From NCBI GenBank assembly GCA_024398135.1, contig CP073750.1, forward strand, positions 2,170,001 through 2,234,000: 64,000 nucleotides of DNA, written 5' to 3'. The notes beneath the pieces were generated by a model. That model searched no databases, had not been told where the DNA came from, and saw only the letters and a list, made by a program, of their open reading frames with translations. The position numbers and the translations under genes are program-made. The stretch is from a bacterium SCSIO 12643 (GTDB taxonomy: Bacteria > Bacteroidota > Bacteroidia > Flavobacteriales_G > Salibacteraceae). Below, piece after piece: positions 36,122-46,236 of the stretch (positions are counted from its first letter, which is position 1; each line of letters starts with the position of its first letter).

Positions 36122-37144
36122 ATGGGATTATTTGATTTATTTACACAAGAAATTGCCATTGACTTAGGTACGGCAAATACCTTGATTATTCATAATGATA
36201 AAGTAGTTGTTGATGAGCCATCGATTGTGGCTTTGGATCGTGCTTCGGGTAGGGTTTTGGCTGTTGGAAAACAGGCGCAACAAATGCATGGTAAAACGCA
36301 TGAGAATATCAAGACGATTAGGCCTTTGAAAGATGGTGTGATTGCGGATTTCCATGCTGCTGAGCATATGATTCGTGGAATGATCAAAATGATTCCTGCA
36401 AAAAGCAGATTATTTTCTCCTTCTTTAAAAATGGTGATCTGTATCCCATCAGGTATCACCGAGGTAGAAAAGAGGGCGGTTCGAGATAGTGCAGAACATG
36501 CAGGAGCAAAGGATGTGTATTTAATTCACGAGCCTATGGCAGCTGCAATAGGAATTGGGATTGATGTGGAAGAGCCCATGGGAAATATGGTCATTGATAT
36601 AGGTGGAGGTACCTCTGAGATTGCTGTAATTGCTTTGGGTGGAATCGTTTGTGATAAGTCAATTCGTGTTGCGGGAGATGAATTTACCAGTGATATCGAA
36701 GACTATATGCGTAGACAGCACAATATCTTGATTGGAGATCGCACGGCAGAGCAAATTAAAATTGCAGTAGGTGCTGCAAGTATGGAATTAGATAATCCAC
36801 CAGAAGACTATGCAGTTCATGGGCGTGATTTGATGACTGGAATTCCAAAAGAGATAAAAGTAACTTATCTGGAAATTGCACAGGCTTTAGATAAATCGAT
36901 TTCAAAAATTGAAGAAGCGATTTTGAGTGCGTTAGAGATGACTCCACCGGAGCTTTCAGCGGATATCTATAAAACCGGAATCTACCTTGCAGGTGGTGGT
37001 GCAATGTTAAGAGGTTTGGATAAGCGTATTGAGCAAAAGACAAAGTTGCCGATTCATATTGCAGATGATCCGTTAAGAGCGGTTGCGAGAGGTACTGGTA
37101 TTGCGCTAAAAAATGCGGATAATTTGACATTCCTAATCAGATAG
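36122..37144 (+). CDS. mreB: Rod shape-determining actin homologue MreB
   Basis: The 340-aa actin-fold protein begins DLFTQEIAIDLGTANTLIIH. It has the phosphate loops GGGTSEIAVIALGG and VCIPSGITEVEKRAVRDSA, and the C-terminal nucleotide site GIYLAGGGAMLRGLD. MreB filaments guide lateral wall synthesis with MreC, MreD, RodA and PBP2, all encoded next. It is the first gene of the complete shape cluster. Confidence 0.97.
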   Translation: MGLFDLFTQEIAIDLGTANTLIIHNDKVVVDEPSIVALDRASGRVLAVGKQAQQMHGKTHENIKTIRPLKDGVIADFHAAEHMIRGMIKMIPAKSRLFSPSLKMVICIPSGITEVEKRAVRDSAEHAGAKDVYLIHEPMAAAIGIGIDVEEPMGNMVIDIGGGTSEIAVIALGGIVCDKSIRVAGDEFTSDIEDYMRRQHNILIGDRTAEQIKIAVGAASMELDNPPEDYAVHGRDLMTGIPKEIKVTYLEIAQALDKSISKIEEAILSALEMTPPELSADIYKTGIYLAGGGAMLRGLDKRIEQKTKLPIHIADDPLRAVARGTGIALKNADNLTFLIR

Positions 37145-37180
37145 GAAACATACTATAAACATTAAAACCAGTTACGCAGC

Positions 37181-38005
37181 ATGCGCAAACTGATAGAAGT
37201 ATTAGAGAAATATTATTTGTTTTTTCTATTCCTGATATTGGAGTTGATTGGGTTTTTAATGTTAGTGAGGTACAATACCTATCATCAAATATCATATTTA
37301 TCCTGGACCAGTGAAATCACGGGAGGAGTCAACGAGTCCTTTAGTGATATTACAGAGCATCTACAGTTGGTTGAAGATAATGAAATTCTAGCTCAGGAAA
37401 ATGCTTTGTTGAGAGCGCAATTAAAGCAAGCATACTTATCTACTGGAAAGGATTTTAATCCGTGGGTGGATACCAATTATCAACAGAATTATATTTATCG
37501 ATCCGCTAAGGTGGTGAATAACGAATTGTCGAAACAGGATAATTATCTGATGATTAACAAAGGTAAATTGGCAGGGATTCGCCCGGGAATGGGAGTGGTG
37601 GATTCCCGTGGTGTTGTGGGAATTGTTACGGATGTTTCCAATCACTATGCGGTAATAATGTCTGTTTTGAATTCTAAGTTTAGTCTGGGAGTGAGATTGA
37701 AAAACTCTGAGTATTTTGGAACTTTAAATTGGGATGGGAAAAGTCCGAATCACGCAATTCTAAAGGATATTCAACAATTTGTGAATGTACAGAAAGGCGA
37801 TAGTATCGAAACACTGGGCAGTTCAGGAATTTTTCCTGAGGGGGTATTTTCTGGTGTGGTTGAAGATATAGAGCCTATCGAGGAGTCAAATACATGGAAG
37901 ATTACCATCGCATTATCAGCACCTATACAGCAGGTGAAACATGTGTATGTGATGGAAAACATATTTGAAGAAGAAATCCATACACTAGAGGAGGGAATAG
38001 AATGA
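37181..38005 (+). CDS. mreC: Rod shape-determining protein MreC
   Basis: The 274-aa protein has one N-terminal membrane helix (about 11-30), a periplasmic coiled coil (about 55-90; QLVEDNEILAQENALLRAQ) and the beta-rich MreC core with the motif GIRPGMGVVDSRGVVGIV. It scaffolds the elongasome in the periplasm. It overlaps mreD by four bases (ATGA). Confidence 0.95.
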   Translation: MRKLIEVLEKYYLFFLFLILELIGFLMLVRYNTYHQISYLSWTSEITGGVNESFSDITEHLQLVEDNEILAQENALLRAQLKQAYLSTGKDFNPWVDTNYQQNYIYRSAKVVNNELSKQDNYLMINKGKLAGIRPGMGVVDSRGVVGIVTDVSNHYAVIMSVLNSKFSLGVRLKNSEYFGTLNWDGKSPNHAILKDIQQFVNVQKGDSIETLGSSGIFPEGVFSGVVEDIEPIEESNTWKITIALSAPIQQVKHVYVMENIFEEEIHTLEEGIE

Positions 38006-38517
38006 CATTAGATATTGTTAGAAATATACTCAGGTGGGTGCTGCTGATGGCGGTGCAAATTCTGGTATTGAATAACATCTATCTGGGGGGTGTTTTTAAT
38101 CCCTATGTGTATGTATTGATTATTCTGAGTTTACCTATTGAGATGTCTGCATTGGCAGTTTTATTGATGGGATTCTTTACGGGATTTATATTGGATATTT
38201 TTTCTCATACCATCGGACTACATACTATGGCATTGACTCTGGTAGGTTTTTTACGTCCGCAGATCTTAGCAATAGTAGCGCCTAGAGATGGTTATGAATT
38301 TGGGTCTTCTGTTAATGTGAGAGATATGGGATGGAGTCGATATTCGGTATATGCTTTACTGCTCATTTTTCCACATCATTTAATGCTATTTGCAATGGAA
38401 GGCTTTTCCAGTGGTTTATTTGGATTAGCCGTTCAAAAAACGTTGTTAAATACTGTTTTAACCTTCGTATTAATTCTACTTGTTCAATCGTTCTCACCTA
38501 TAAAGGAAAAGGGCTAA
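38002..38517 (+). CDS. mreD: Rod shape-determining protein MreD
   Basis: The 171-aa hydrophobic protein has about five membrane helices (e.g. VLLMAVQILVLNNIYL; GFFTGFILDIFSHTIG). Sequence similarity within MreD is low, but position between mreC and pbp2 and topology identify it. It is translationally coupled to mreC and its stop abuts the pbp2 start. Confidence 0.92.
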   Translation: MTLDIVRNILRWVLLMAVQILVLNNIYLGGVFNPYVYVLIILSLPIEMSALAVLLMGFFTGFILDIFSHTIGLHTMALTLVGFLRPQILAIVAPRDGYEFGSSVNVRDMGWSRYSVYALLLIFPHHLMLFAMEGFSSGLFGLAVQKTLLNTVLTFVLILLVQSFSPIKEKG

Positions 38518-40362
38518 ATGGATAAGTTTGAGAACAGACGATTTGTGGTTTTGTCGATCATGATTTTGATCGGCATTATCTTTTTGGGACGCTTATTTTA
38601 TATACAGGTTCTAGATGAGTCTTATAAACATTCCGCTGAAAATCAAGCACTAGTTAAAACCACTTTATACCCTTCCAGAGGTGTGATTTATGATCGAAAT
38701 GGAGAGGTTATGGTCTATAACCAGGCATCATATGATTTAATGGTGATCCCAAAGCAGGTGGATAAAGACATTGATACGGTAAAGTTTTGTAAGGTTTTGG
38801 GAATTACCCCAGAGGATTTTGTAGAGAAAATGAAAAAGGCGAAGAAATATTCCAGATATCGCGCTTCCATTTTTGAAAAACAAATTACGGATAAGAACTG
38901 GGTGAGTATTTCGGAAAAACTATTTCAGTTTCCGGGTTTTTTCGGACAAAAAAGAACCTTAAGAAAATATTCCAGACCCGTTGCGGCACAGGTTTTAGGA
39001 TTTGTAGGAGAAGCTAGTAAAGAAAACATCAAGAAAGATCCATTTTATAAACCTGGAGATTATCTAGGAATTAGCGGACTGGAAAGTTGGTACGAAAAAG
39101 AACTTCGAGGTAAAAGAGGGGTGAGTGTATACGTAAGAGATGTCCATAACCGAATTAAAGGTAGTTATGATAATGGACGTTTGGATACTTTACCAATTGC
39201 AGGTGAGGATTTGCTTTCAACAATTGATTTGGATTTACAGGAGTATGGAGAAAAGTTAATGCAGAACAAAAGAGGAAGTATAGTGGCGATTGAACCGGAA
39301 ACAGGTGAGATTTTAGCCATGGTTTCATCTCCGAATTATGACCCGAATATGTTGGTAGGTCGAGAGCGAACAAAGAATTATTCGATGCTTGCTGCGAATG
39401 ATTCATTAAATCCATTATTTAATAGAGCGACCAATGCGGTTTACCGACCTGGATCGATTTTTAAATTAGTAGAGGGGCTGATTGGTTTACAGAAGAATGT
39501 GATTACTGTAAATACCAGAATCCGATGTAATCGAGCCATTATCAATTGTCATGGTAGTCATACCAACGATGATTTAGCAGGTGCGATTCAGCATTCTTGT
39601 AACCCGTATTTTAGAGAAGTGTATCGAAGATTAATCCAGAGTGGTGAGTATAAAAGCATTTATGAAGATTCCAGATTTGGACTTAAAGTCTGGCGAGAAT
39701 ATGTAACGAGTTTTGGATTAGGAGAGCGCTTGCAAACGGATATATCAGGGGTGAGTCCTGGATTTGTGCCGGATGTGGCTTTTTATGATAGATGGTATGG
39801 CGAAAAACGATGGGCATTTAGTACTATTTACTCGAATAGTATTGGAGAAGGAGAAATGGGTGTAACGCCTTTACAAATGGCTAATTTGGCTGCAATCCTG
39901 GCCAATCGGGGATATTATTATACGCCACATTTTATCAAATCTATTGGAGATAAAGGACCGCGTGAAGAATATTTAGAGAAAAACTATACCAGGATTGATA
40001 GTAGCTATTTTTATGTAGTGATTGATGCTTTGGCTTCAGTGGTTAATGAGCCTGGAGGAACTGCGCGAAGAGCAAGAATTGATAGTATTACAGTTTGCGG
40101 TAAAACAGGAACGGTTCAGAACCCAACAACACCGGATCACTCGGTATTTATGGCATTTGCCCCTAAGTTTAATCCAAAGATTGCTATAGCGGTATACGTG
40201 GAAGAAGCTGGATTTGGAGGTACATGGGCCGCACCGATTTCCAGTTTGATGATTGAGAAGTATATCACCGGTGAGGTAACCAATAAGAAAAAGGAACAAC
40301 GAATTTTAGAAGCCGATTTTTTAATTCCGGTGAAGAAGACAGAAACAGATGAGTCGCACTAA
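38518..40362 (+). CDS. mrdA: Penicillin-binding protein 2 (elongasome transpeptidase)
   Basis: The 614-aa protein has an N-terminal anchor (about 8-28), a dimerisation/pedestal region (about 45-220) and the transpeptidase domain. Active-site motifs are SxxK in YRPGSIFKLVEG (Ser about 315), SxN in QHSCNPYFREV and KTG in CGKTGTVQNP. It cross-links peptidoglycan during elongation with RodA, whose start overlaps its end by 14 bp. Confidence 0.96.
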   Translation: MDKFENRRFVVLSIMILIGIIFLGRLFYIQVLDESYKHSAENQALVKTTLYPSRGVIYDRNGEVMVYNQASYDLMVIPKQVDKDIDTVKFCKVLGITPEDFVEKMKKAKKYSRYRASIFEKQITDKNWVSISEKLFQFPGFFGQKRTLRKYSRPVAAQVLGFVGEASKENIKKDPFYKPGDYLGISGLESWYEKELRGKRGVSVYVRDVHNRIKGSYDNGRLDTLPIAGEDLLSTIDLDLQEYGEKLMQNKRGSIVAIEPETGEILAMVSSPNYDPNMLVGRERTKNYSMLAANDSLNPLFNRATNAVYRPGSIFKLVEGLIGLQKNVITVNTRIRCNRAIINCHGSHTNDDLAGAIQHSCNPYFREVYRRLIQSGEYKSIYEDSRFGLKVWREYVTSFGLGERLQTDISGVSPGFVPDVAFYDRWYGEKRWAFSTIYSNSIGEGEMGVTPLQMANLAAILANRGYYYTPHFIKSIGDKGPREEYLEKNYTRIDSSYFYVVIDALASVVNEPGGTARRARIDSITVCGKTGTVQNPTTPDHSVFMAFAPKFNPKIAIAVYVEEAGFGGTWAAPISSLMIEKYITGEVTNKKKEQRILEADFLIPVKKTETDESH

Positions 40363-41662
40363 GAAGAATATATTTACCAATGTAGATTGGTGGCTCATAG
40401 GGTTGTACTTTATGTTGGTGCTCATGGGGTGGCTAAATATTTATGCTACTTTGTATAACGAAGAGCATAGCAATATTTTCGATTTTACGCAGAGCTACGG
40501 AAAACAGCTGATTTGGATTGGAACTTCTGTGATTCTGGCTTTGATTATATTCCTGGTCGATTCCCGACTTTTTGAGACGTTTGCCTATTTTCTTTATAGT
40601 ATCGGAATGTTACTGCTGGTCGCGGTATTGATTTTTGGCACGGAGATTAAGGGCGCGAAATCCTGGTTTGCGTTAGGTGGATTTCGGTTTCAGCCCTCGG
40701 AGACCGCTAAATACGTGACTGCATTAGCAGTAGCTTTTTATCTGAGCCGACCGGGAATTAAGATAGGAAATGCCAAGCCGAAGTTGATGATGTTGGCGAT
40801 GATTGCATTGCCTGGATTATTGATTTTGATTCAACCTGATGCAGGATCCACATTGGTTTATCTGGCGTTTATTTTCGTTTTGTATCGTGAGGGTATGTCG
40901 GGTAATATCATGATCATTGGATTAATTATGGTGATGCTTTTTATCGTGACGCTCTTTGCCAAACAAACATCAATCGATGTCCCCATCCTGGATTATGCTT
41001 TAAATGGGAAATATGTCTTGATCATTATTCTCGCAGTTATTTGTGGAGCGCTGTATTTGCTTTTGCATCGATTTAGTAAAGGCATATGGAAACTCATTGT
41101 TCTGGGCTTTATCATTATGGTGGGAACGGTTTTAAGCGTGGATTATATTTTCGATAATATATTTAGTGACCGTCACCGTAATAGGGTCAATGAATTGGTT
41201 GGAATTATATCAGACCCCAGGGGGACGGGTTATAATCAACATCAGTCTAAAATTGCAATAGGTTCCGGTGGATTTTGGGGTAAAGGATACTTAGAAGGAA
41301 CGCAAACTAAGTATGATTTCGTTCCAGAGCAAAGTACCGATTTCATTTTTTGTACTGTAGGAGAAGAATGGGGCTTTATCGGGAGTTTCTTTGTAATTGT
41401 TATGTTTCTAACCTTGATCGGAAGGCTGATTTTTGTTGCGGAACGACAGCGGTCTAAATTCGCCAGGATTTACGGTTATTCGGTGGCATCCATTCTCTTT
41501 GTACATTTCATGATCAATATCGGAATGACTATTGGGTTGGCTCCGGTAATCGGGATTCCATTGCCGTTCTTTAGTTATGGAGGATCCTCCTTATGGTCGT
41601 TTACCATTCTGCTTTTTACTTTTATTAAACTAGATTCTGACCGAAAGCACGTATTAAGTTAA
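40349..41662 (+). CDS. rodA: Rod shape-determining peptidoglycan polymerase RodA
   Basis: The 437-aa SEDS protein has about ten membrane helices. SEDS motifs include KGAKSWFALGGFRFQPSETAKY, LIQPDAGSTLVYL and the C-terminal GLAPVIGIPLPFFSYGGSS. It polymerises glycan strands together with PBP2. The start lies inside the pbp2 3' end. It ends the operon, and a bidirectional hairpin follows immediately. Confidence 0.96.
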   Translation: MSRTKKNIFTNVDWWLIGLYFMLVLMGWLNIYATLYNEEHSNIFDFTQSYGKQLIWIGTSVILALIIFLVDSRLFETFAYFLYSIGMLLLVAVLIFGTEIKGAKSWFALGGFRFQPSETAKYVTALAVAFYLSRPGIKIGNAKPKLMMLAMIALPGLLILIQPDAGSTLVYLAFIFVLYREGMSGNIMIIGLIMVMLFIVTLFAKQTSIDVPILDYALNGKYVLIIILAVICGALYLLLHRFSKGIWKLIVLGFIIMVGTVLSVDYIFDNIFSDRHRNRVNELVGIISDPRGTGYNQHQSKIAIGSGGFWGKGYLEGTQTKYDFVPEQSTDFIFCTVGEEWGFIGSFFVIVMFLTLIGRLIFVAERQRSKFARIYGYSVASILFVHFMINIGMTIGLAPVIGIPLPFFSYGGSSLWSFTILLFTFIKLDSDRKHVLS

Positions 41663-41672
41663 GGCATAAAAA

Positions 41673-41698
41673 ATGCCGTAAGGAAATCCCAACGGCAT
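41673..41698. terminator. Bidirectional terminator between rodA and pepA
   Basis: Stem ATGCCGT/ACGGCAT with two further inner G-C pairs, A/T runs on both sides. It lies between two convergent genes and can stop both. Confidence 0.8.
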
Positions 41699-41722
41699 CA
41701 ATTTTTTCATTTTAGGTGAGTT

Positions 41723-43153
41723 TTATTTTGCCATGTTTTTGGCAAAATCATATACCAATCGTACACCGGTTCCGGTGCCACCAGCCGCTTTATACGGTTC
41801 TGGTTTTTCTAAGAATGCTGGTCCAGCGATATCTAGATGAATCCAAGGATAATCTGTAAAGTGTTTTAAGAAAACACCTGCAGTAACTACTCCGCCAACT
41901 GGGCCTCCAAGATTGCTTATGTCGGCAATATTTGAATCTAATTGCTTACGGTATTCACTCCACATAGGAAGTTCAAGAATACGCTCATAAACACGCTCAC
42001 CACTTTCTTTCAATTGATTTTTTAGCTCTTCAGAAGCGGTAGCTACAGAAGCAATTCCATGTGAACCGGTAATCGCATGTGCCGCACCTGTTAAAGTAGC
42101 CATGTCGATACATAACATTGGATCATATTGTTTGGCATATACCAATGCATCCGATAAAATCAAACGTCCTTCAGCGTCTGTGTTTTTAACTTCTACCGTA
42201 GTGCCATCGCTAATGGTAATCACATCATCGGCAACCAATGCATTTTTGCCAATTCTATTGTCTGTTGCAGGAACCAGCGCAATGGTGTACACCGGTAGGT
42301 TATTTTTCGCAATGGCGTAAATCGCTCCGGAAACTCCGGCACTACCTCCCATGTCACTTTTCATATCGCTCATGTAAGCTCCTGGTTTAAGGTTGTTACC
42401 TCCGGTATCGTAAACCACACCTTTACCGACTAAAACCAAAGGTTTTTCATTTACGGCATTTTCAGGTTTATAGGTCATAATTGTAAATGAAGGATCGTCA
42501 ATACTTCCTAAGTTTACACCCAGCAAACCACCCATATTCAAGTCTTCGATTTCTTTTTTACTCAAAATTTGAGTATCAAATCCAGCGATTTTACCTGCTC
42601 CTTCAAAACGTTTCGCCAAAGCAGTTGCGTTAAGTGTAATAACAGGTTCATTTACGATATCTCTTGAGAAACAAGTTGCTTCAACTACGTTTTCTAATTC
42701 GTTAAGATCAGACGCTGTGACTCCATCGATAGAGATACTTAATGTAGTCAGACTATTTTTTTTCTTTTTATCTGTTTTGAATTGAAGGTACTGATAGTTT
42801 TCTAAACACATTCCCTCTAAAAAGGCCAGAATGAATTCTTTTGAAATATCTGAATCAGCTAAAACAGTTAGAGACTCAAGTTTCTCAGCATTCACAGCCT
42901 TGGTAACCTGACTTCCTAAAACTCTGTAATCTTGATAAGATTGGTTTGTAGTATCTGCTTTTTTATTAGCGTATACAGCATAAACCAATTTGTCGTCTAC
43001 CGATGAAAAACTTGATCCGTTTTCCTCAGCTTGAACTTTCTTGTTTAAGTAGTCGGATTGAATTCCTGCTATTTTATTTAGATCAGATCCAGAATGTGCT
43101 AAAACAATGATGTTCTGAGCATTTTGGTCTGATGATACGTTTAATTTAATCAT
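41723..43153 (-). CDS. pepA: Leucyl aminopeptidase, M17 family
   Basis: The 476-aa enzyme has an N-terminal M17 domain (1-160) and a di-metal catalytic domain with VGKGVVYDTGGNNLKP (about 245), DMKSDMGGSAGV and the signature NTDAEGRLILSDALVYA (about 325). The first motif differs slightly from the usual GKGITFDSGG. It removes N-terminal residues during protein turnover. It is transcribed alone. Confidence 0.94.
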   Translation of the reverse strand: MIKLNVSSDQNAQNIIVLAHSGSDLNKIAGIQSDYLNKKVQAEENGSSFSSVDDKLVYAVYANKKADTTNQSYQDYRVLGSQVTKAVNAEKLESLTVLADSDISKEFILAFLEGMCLENYQYLQFKTDKKKKNSLTTLSISIDGVTASDLNELENVVEATCFSRDIVNEPVITLNATALAKRFEGAGKIAGFDTQILSKKEIEDLNMGGLLGVNLGSIDDPSFTIMTYKPENAVNEKPLVLVGKGVVYDTGGNNLKPGAYMSDMKSDMGGSAGVSGAIYAIAKNNLPVYTIALVPATDNRIGKNALVADDVITISDGTTVEVKNTDAEGRLILSDALVYAKQYDPMLCIDMATLTGAAHAITGSHGIASVATASEELKNQLKESGERVYERILELPMWSEYRKQLDSNIADISNLGGPVGGVVTAGVFLKHFTDYPWIHLDIAGPAFLEKPEPYKAAGGTGTGVRLVYDFAKNMAK

Positions 43154-43270
43154 GTTTTAAAATCTATATTCTAGTAAATAGGCTTACAAATTTGCGCTTT
43201 TTTATCGAGATGGTACAATTAAGTTTTAAGGAGATCATGTAGAGTGAATGAAACAAAACATTTCTACGGT

Positions 43271-43786
43271 TTAAGTTTTAGAAACTTCTTTTAAAAGCAG
43301 TTTTAAGAAGCACTCATTTTCGTACACTTTGTGATCTTGATTTGGGATGATATTAGGGATAATTTGATGATGCGCATACCATTCTTTGTTCGGAGCATAA
43401 ATATCATGTTCTCCAAAGAATAAGGAAATGGATGCATCGGGTTTTTGGGTTTCTAATCTTAATCTGGTAGAAGAAACACAAAAGAGATGTTTGGCTTTTA
43501 AATCACCTAGAGATGCTTTCCAGGCAATGACTCCCCCCAAACTAAAACCAATAATGTGGATAGGCATAGTTTCAAGCAAGCAGATCTTTGCTACAGCTTT
43601 TTGAATTCCTTTGTGAACGAAGTATTGATGAATTTCATTTTCTGTTGTTAAAGAATCAGGAAGTTCTGCCAATGACCGACAATCATAATGTCGGACCTGG
43701 AAATACGCTGTTAGATTTTGTGCCCATTCAGGATTGCTGTTTCCCCATATATCAGAGAGAATAATGAGTCTGGGTTTCTTAATCAT
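43271..43786 (-). CDS. Alpha/beta hydrolase family protein
   Basis: This 171-aa small hydrolase has the nucleophile elbow IIGFSLGGVIAW (Ser about 87), an acid residue in FFGEHDIYAPNKEW and His in PNQDHKVYENE, with the triad order of the fold. I start at MIKKPRLIILSDIWG (43786), which overlaps the HAD gene end by 8 bp; the frame extends further upstream. Tight coupling to the phosphatase suggests a shared pathway, but the substrate is unknown. Confidence 0.82.
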   Translation of the reverse strand: MIKKPRLIILSDIWGNSNPEWAQNLTAYFQVRHYDCRSLAELPDSLTTENEIHQYFVHKGIQKAVAKICLLETMPIHIIGFSLGGVIAWKASLGDLKAKHLFCVSSTRLRLETQKPDASISLFFGEHDIYAPNKEWYAHHQIIPNIIPNQDHKVYENECFLKLLLKEVSKT

Positions 43787-44465
43787 GTAATAGGGCTTTG
43801 ATGTCAGGCTTGTTGAATTCGGAAAAATCATCAGCTAGATAGCGTACATTGTTTTGAATGAAATTGGTTTTGTATTGAGTCCCAATTCCAATAAATTCAA
43901 GATTGAGGTTTTGTGCAGCTTTTAAATCCCAAAGCCCATCGCCAATGGAGATGATCGTTTTGAAATTGTTTTGATCATAGTATGATTTAGCCTGATTAAT
44001 GGCTTGTTGGATGATAGATTCTCTGTCCCAAAGATCATTGGATCCGACCAAAAGACTTTCCTCAAATTGTAATCCGATAGCATTGAGTTTGTGTATCGCG
44101 GGTTGAAGTAAAGAACCTGTGGCGAAACAAATCCCAAAATTGGTTTTGGATTGGAGATACTGGATGAATTTTAAAGCCCCTTTTATCTCTGCAATCACAT
44201 GTTTTTTGATATCTCCGTATAATTCACGTTCAAACTCCTGAAGTAGTTTTTGATCAAAGGTTAAATCGGTATACGTTTCGAATATGGTTTTGGCAATGTA
44301 TGAATCCGTATGGTGTTTAAATGAATTGAGTTGTGGTTGATCTTCGGGTTGATGTCGTGGAACACCAAGTTTTAAAAGTGCTTTTATAAAAGCTTCCTGA
44401 TGAATGTGGACGGAATCGGTAACTGTTCCATCAATATCGAAAACAACTAAATTTTCTTTGAGCAT
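43779..44465 (-). CDS. HAD family phosphatase (phosphoglycolate phosphatase-like)
   Basis: The 228-aa HAD protein has motif I VFDIDGTVTDSVHIHQEAF (nucleophile Asp9), motif II in CFATGSLLQPA and motif III/IV in TIISIGDGLWDLKAAQNL. The cap position and length fit a beta-phosphoglucomutase/phosphoglycolate phosphatase subclass. The substrate is not predictable. It overlaps the alpha/beta hydrolase gene. Confidence 0.88.
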   Translation of the reverse strand: MLKENLVVFDIDGTVTDSVHIHQEAFIKALLKLGVPRHQPEDQPQLNSFKHHTDSYIAKTIFETYTDLTFDQKLLQEFERELYGDIKKHVIAEIKGALKFIQYLQSKTNFGICFATGSLLQPAIHKLNAIGLQFEESLLVGSNDLWDRESIIQQAINQAKSYYDQNNFKTIISIGDGLWDLKAAQNLNLEFIGIGTQYKTNFIQNNVRYLADDFSEFNKPDIKALLHD

Positions 44466-44490
44466 GATTTAAATAAAAGAGGATATAAAA

Positions 44491-44517
44491 AAAGCGAATT
44501 CTATCGAATCCGCTTTT
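44491..44517 (-). terminator. Rho-independent terminator after the aldehyde dehydrogenase
   Basis: The imperfect stem AAAGCG...CGCTTT plus ATTC/GAAT with a 4-nt loop is followed on the minus strand by seven T, 22 bp after the gene stop. Confidence 0.75.
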
Positions 44518-44538
44518 TAAATAAGTATGATTTATGAA

Positions 44539-46080
44539 TTAAAAATCAAATTTAATTCCTTGTGCTAGTGGTAAATCAGTACCATAGTTAATCGTGTTGG
44601 TTTGTCTTCTCATGTAAGCTTTCCAAGCATCCGATCCAGACTCACGTCCACCACCGGTTTCTTTTTCACCACCAAATGCACCACCGATTTCAGCACCTGA
44701 AGTTCCAATGTTTACGTTAGCAATACCACAATCAGATCCAGCAGAAGAAAGGAACATTTGCGCTTCTCTCATATTGTTGGTCATAATCGCAGAAGACAAT
44801 CCTTGATTCACACCATTTTGCATATCCATCGCTTCATTGAAATCACTGTATTTCATTAAGTATAAAATCGGAGCGAAAGTCTCTTCCTGAACAATTTCAT
44901 AAGTGTTTTGCGCTTCACAAATTGCAGGTTTTACATAACATCCAGACTCATATCCTTCGCCACTTAAAACACCACCTTCACGAACAATCGTACCGCCTTC
45001 AGCAACTAATTTGTCCAATGCTTTAGAGTACATATCTACTGCTGCAGTATCAATAAGTGGTCCCATATGATTAGAAGGATCTAATGGATTACCAATTTTA
45101 ATTTGATCGTAAGCATTGATTACTTTTTCTTTTACGGTATCGTAAATAGAATCATGAATGATTAATCTTCTGGTAGAAGTACAACGTTGTCCTGCCGTTC
45201 CAACAGCCCCAAATACAGCACCAATAATAGTCATTTCCAGGTCTGCATCAGGAGTCACAATAATTGCGTTGTTACCACCTAATTCTAAGATAGTCTTACC
45301 TAAACGACCACCAACAGTAGCACCAACGATTTTACCCATACGTGTTGAACCTGTTGCAGAAACAAGAGGGACACGTTTATCGGTAGTCATCATTTCACCT
45401 ACTTTGTAATCACCGGTAATGATGCCTGAAATTCCCTCCGGAACATCATTTTCAGCAGCTACCATATTAAAGATGTTTTGACAAGCTACGGCACACATCG
45501 GAGCTTTTTCAGAAGCTTTCCATACTACTGGATCACCACATACCCATGCTAATGCAGCATTCCATGACCACACTGCAACTGGAAAGTTAAATGCCGAAAT
45601 TACTCCTACAGTTCCTAGAGGGTGATATTGCTCTTGCATCGCGTGCATAGCTCTTTCAGACTTGATGGTTAATCCGTGCAATTGACGAGATAAACCTACT
45701 GCGAAATCACAGATGTCAATCATTTCCTGAACTTCTCCCCAACCTTCTTGTAAAGATTTTCCCATTTCGTAAGAAACCAATCTTCCCAGAGGATCTTTAA
45801 GTTCTCTTAATTTATTTCCAAATTGGCGAACGAACTCACCTCTTACCGGTGCAGGAACAACTCTCCATTTTTTAAAAGCCTCTTGAGAAGTGGTCATTAC
45901 TTTCTCGTAATCGTCACTCGTAGTACAAGATACTTTTCCGATTAATTTCCCATCCACAGGAGAATAAGATTCTATAATATCACCATTTCCGAAAAAGTCT
46001 TTTCCGGTTGATGTTCCTTCGTTTAGTTCTTTGATTCCAAGTTGTTTTAAAGCATCCTGGATTCCATAATCGTTTGCCAT
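44539..46080 (-). CDS. amaB: Aldehyde dehydrogenase, ALDH7 type
   Basis: The 513-aa NAD-dependent enzyme has the Rossmann loop VSATGSTRMGKIV (about 245), the Glu in ILELGGNNAIIV (about 270) and the catalytic Cys in TAGQRCTSTRRL (about 304). Close resemblance to antiquitin/AmaB suggests oxidation of aminoadipate semialdehyde (piperideine-6-carboxylate) in lysine breakdown. That specificity is inferred from overall sequence. It is transcribed alone with a TAATTTTG -7 box at 46115-46122. Confidence 0.9.
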   Translation of the reverse strand: MANDYGIQDALKQLGIKELNEGTSTGKDFFGNGDIIESYSPVDGKLIGKVSCTTSDDYEKVMTTSQEAFKKWRVVPAPVRGEFVRQFGNKLRELKDPLGRLVSYEMGKSLQEGWGEVQEMIDICDFAVGLSRQLHGLTIKSERAMHAMQEQYHPLGTVGVISAFNFPVAVWSWNAALAWVCGDPVVWKASEKAPMCAVACQNIFNMVAAENDVPEGISGIITGDYKVGEMMTTDKRVPLVSATGSTRMGKIVGATVGGRLGKTILELGGNNAIIVTPDADLEMTIIGAVFGAVGTAGQRCTSTRRLIIHDSIYDTVKEKVINAYDQIKIGNPLDPSNHMGPLIDTAAVDMYSKALDKLVAEGGTIVREGGVLSGEGYESGCYVKPAICEAQNTYEIVQEETFAPILYLMKYSDFNEAMDMQNGVNQGLSSAIMTNNMREAQMFLSSAGSDCGIANVNIGTSGAEIGGAFGGEKETGGGRESGSDAWKAYMRRQTNTINYGTDLPLAQGIKFDF

Positions 46081-46114
46081 TATATTAATGTTTTTTGAGA
46101 TTCAAAATTCGCGT

Positions 46115-46122
46115 CAAAATTA
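46115..46122 (-). promoter_or_regulatory. Candidate -7 element of the aldehyde dehydrogenase
   Basis: On the minus strand TAATTTTG fits TAnnTTTG, 34 bp before the ATG. No clear -33 TTG. Confidence 0.4.
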
Positions 46123-46236
46123 GTTAGATTATGAAATAAAATGAAAGAATTAGTAAATTGTTAAGGTATTACTAATCCTCTTTAGAATTCTTCTAAAAAA
46201 AGTAGAATTGGTATTATTGTTAGGTAAAATAAAAAA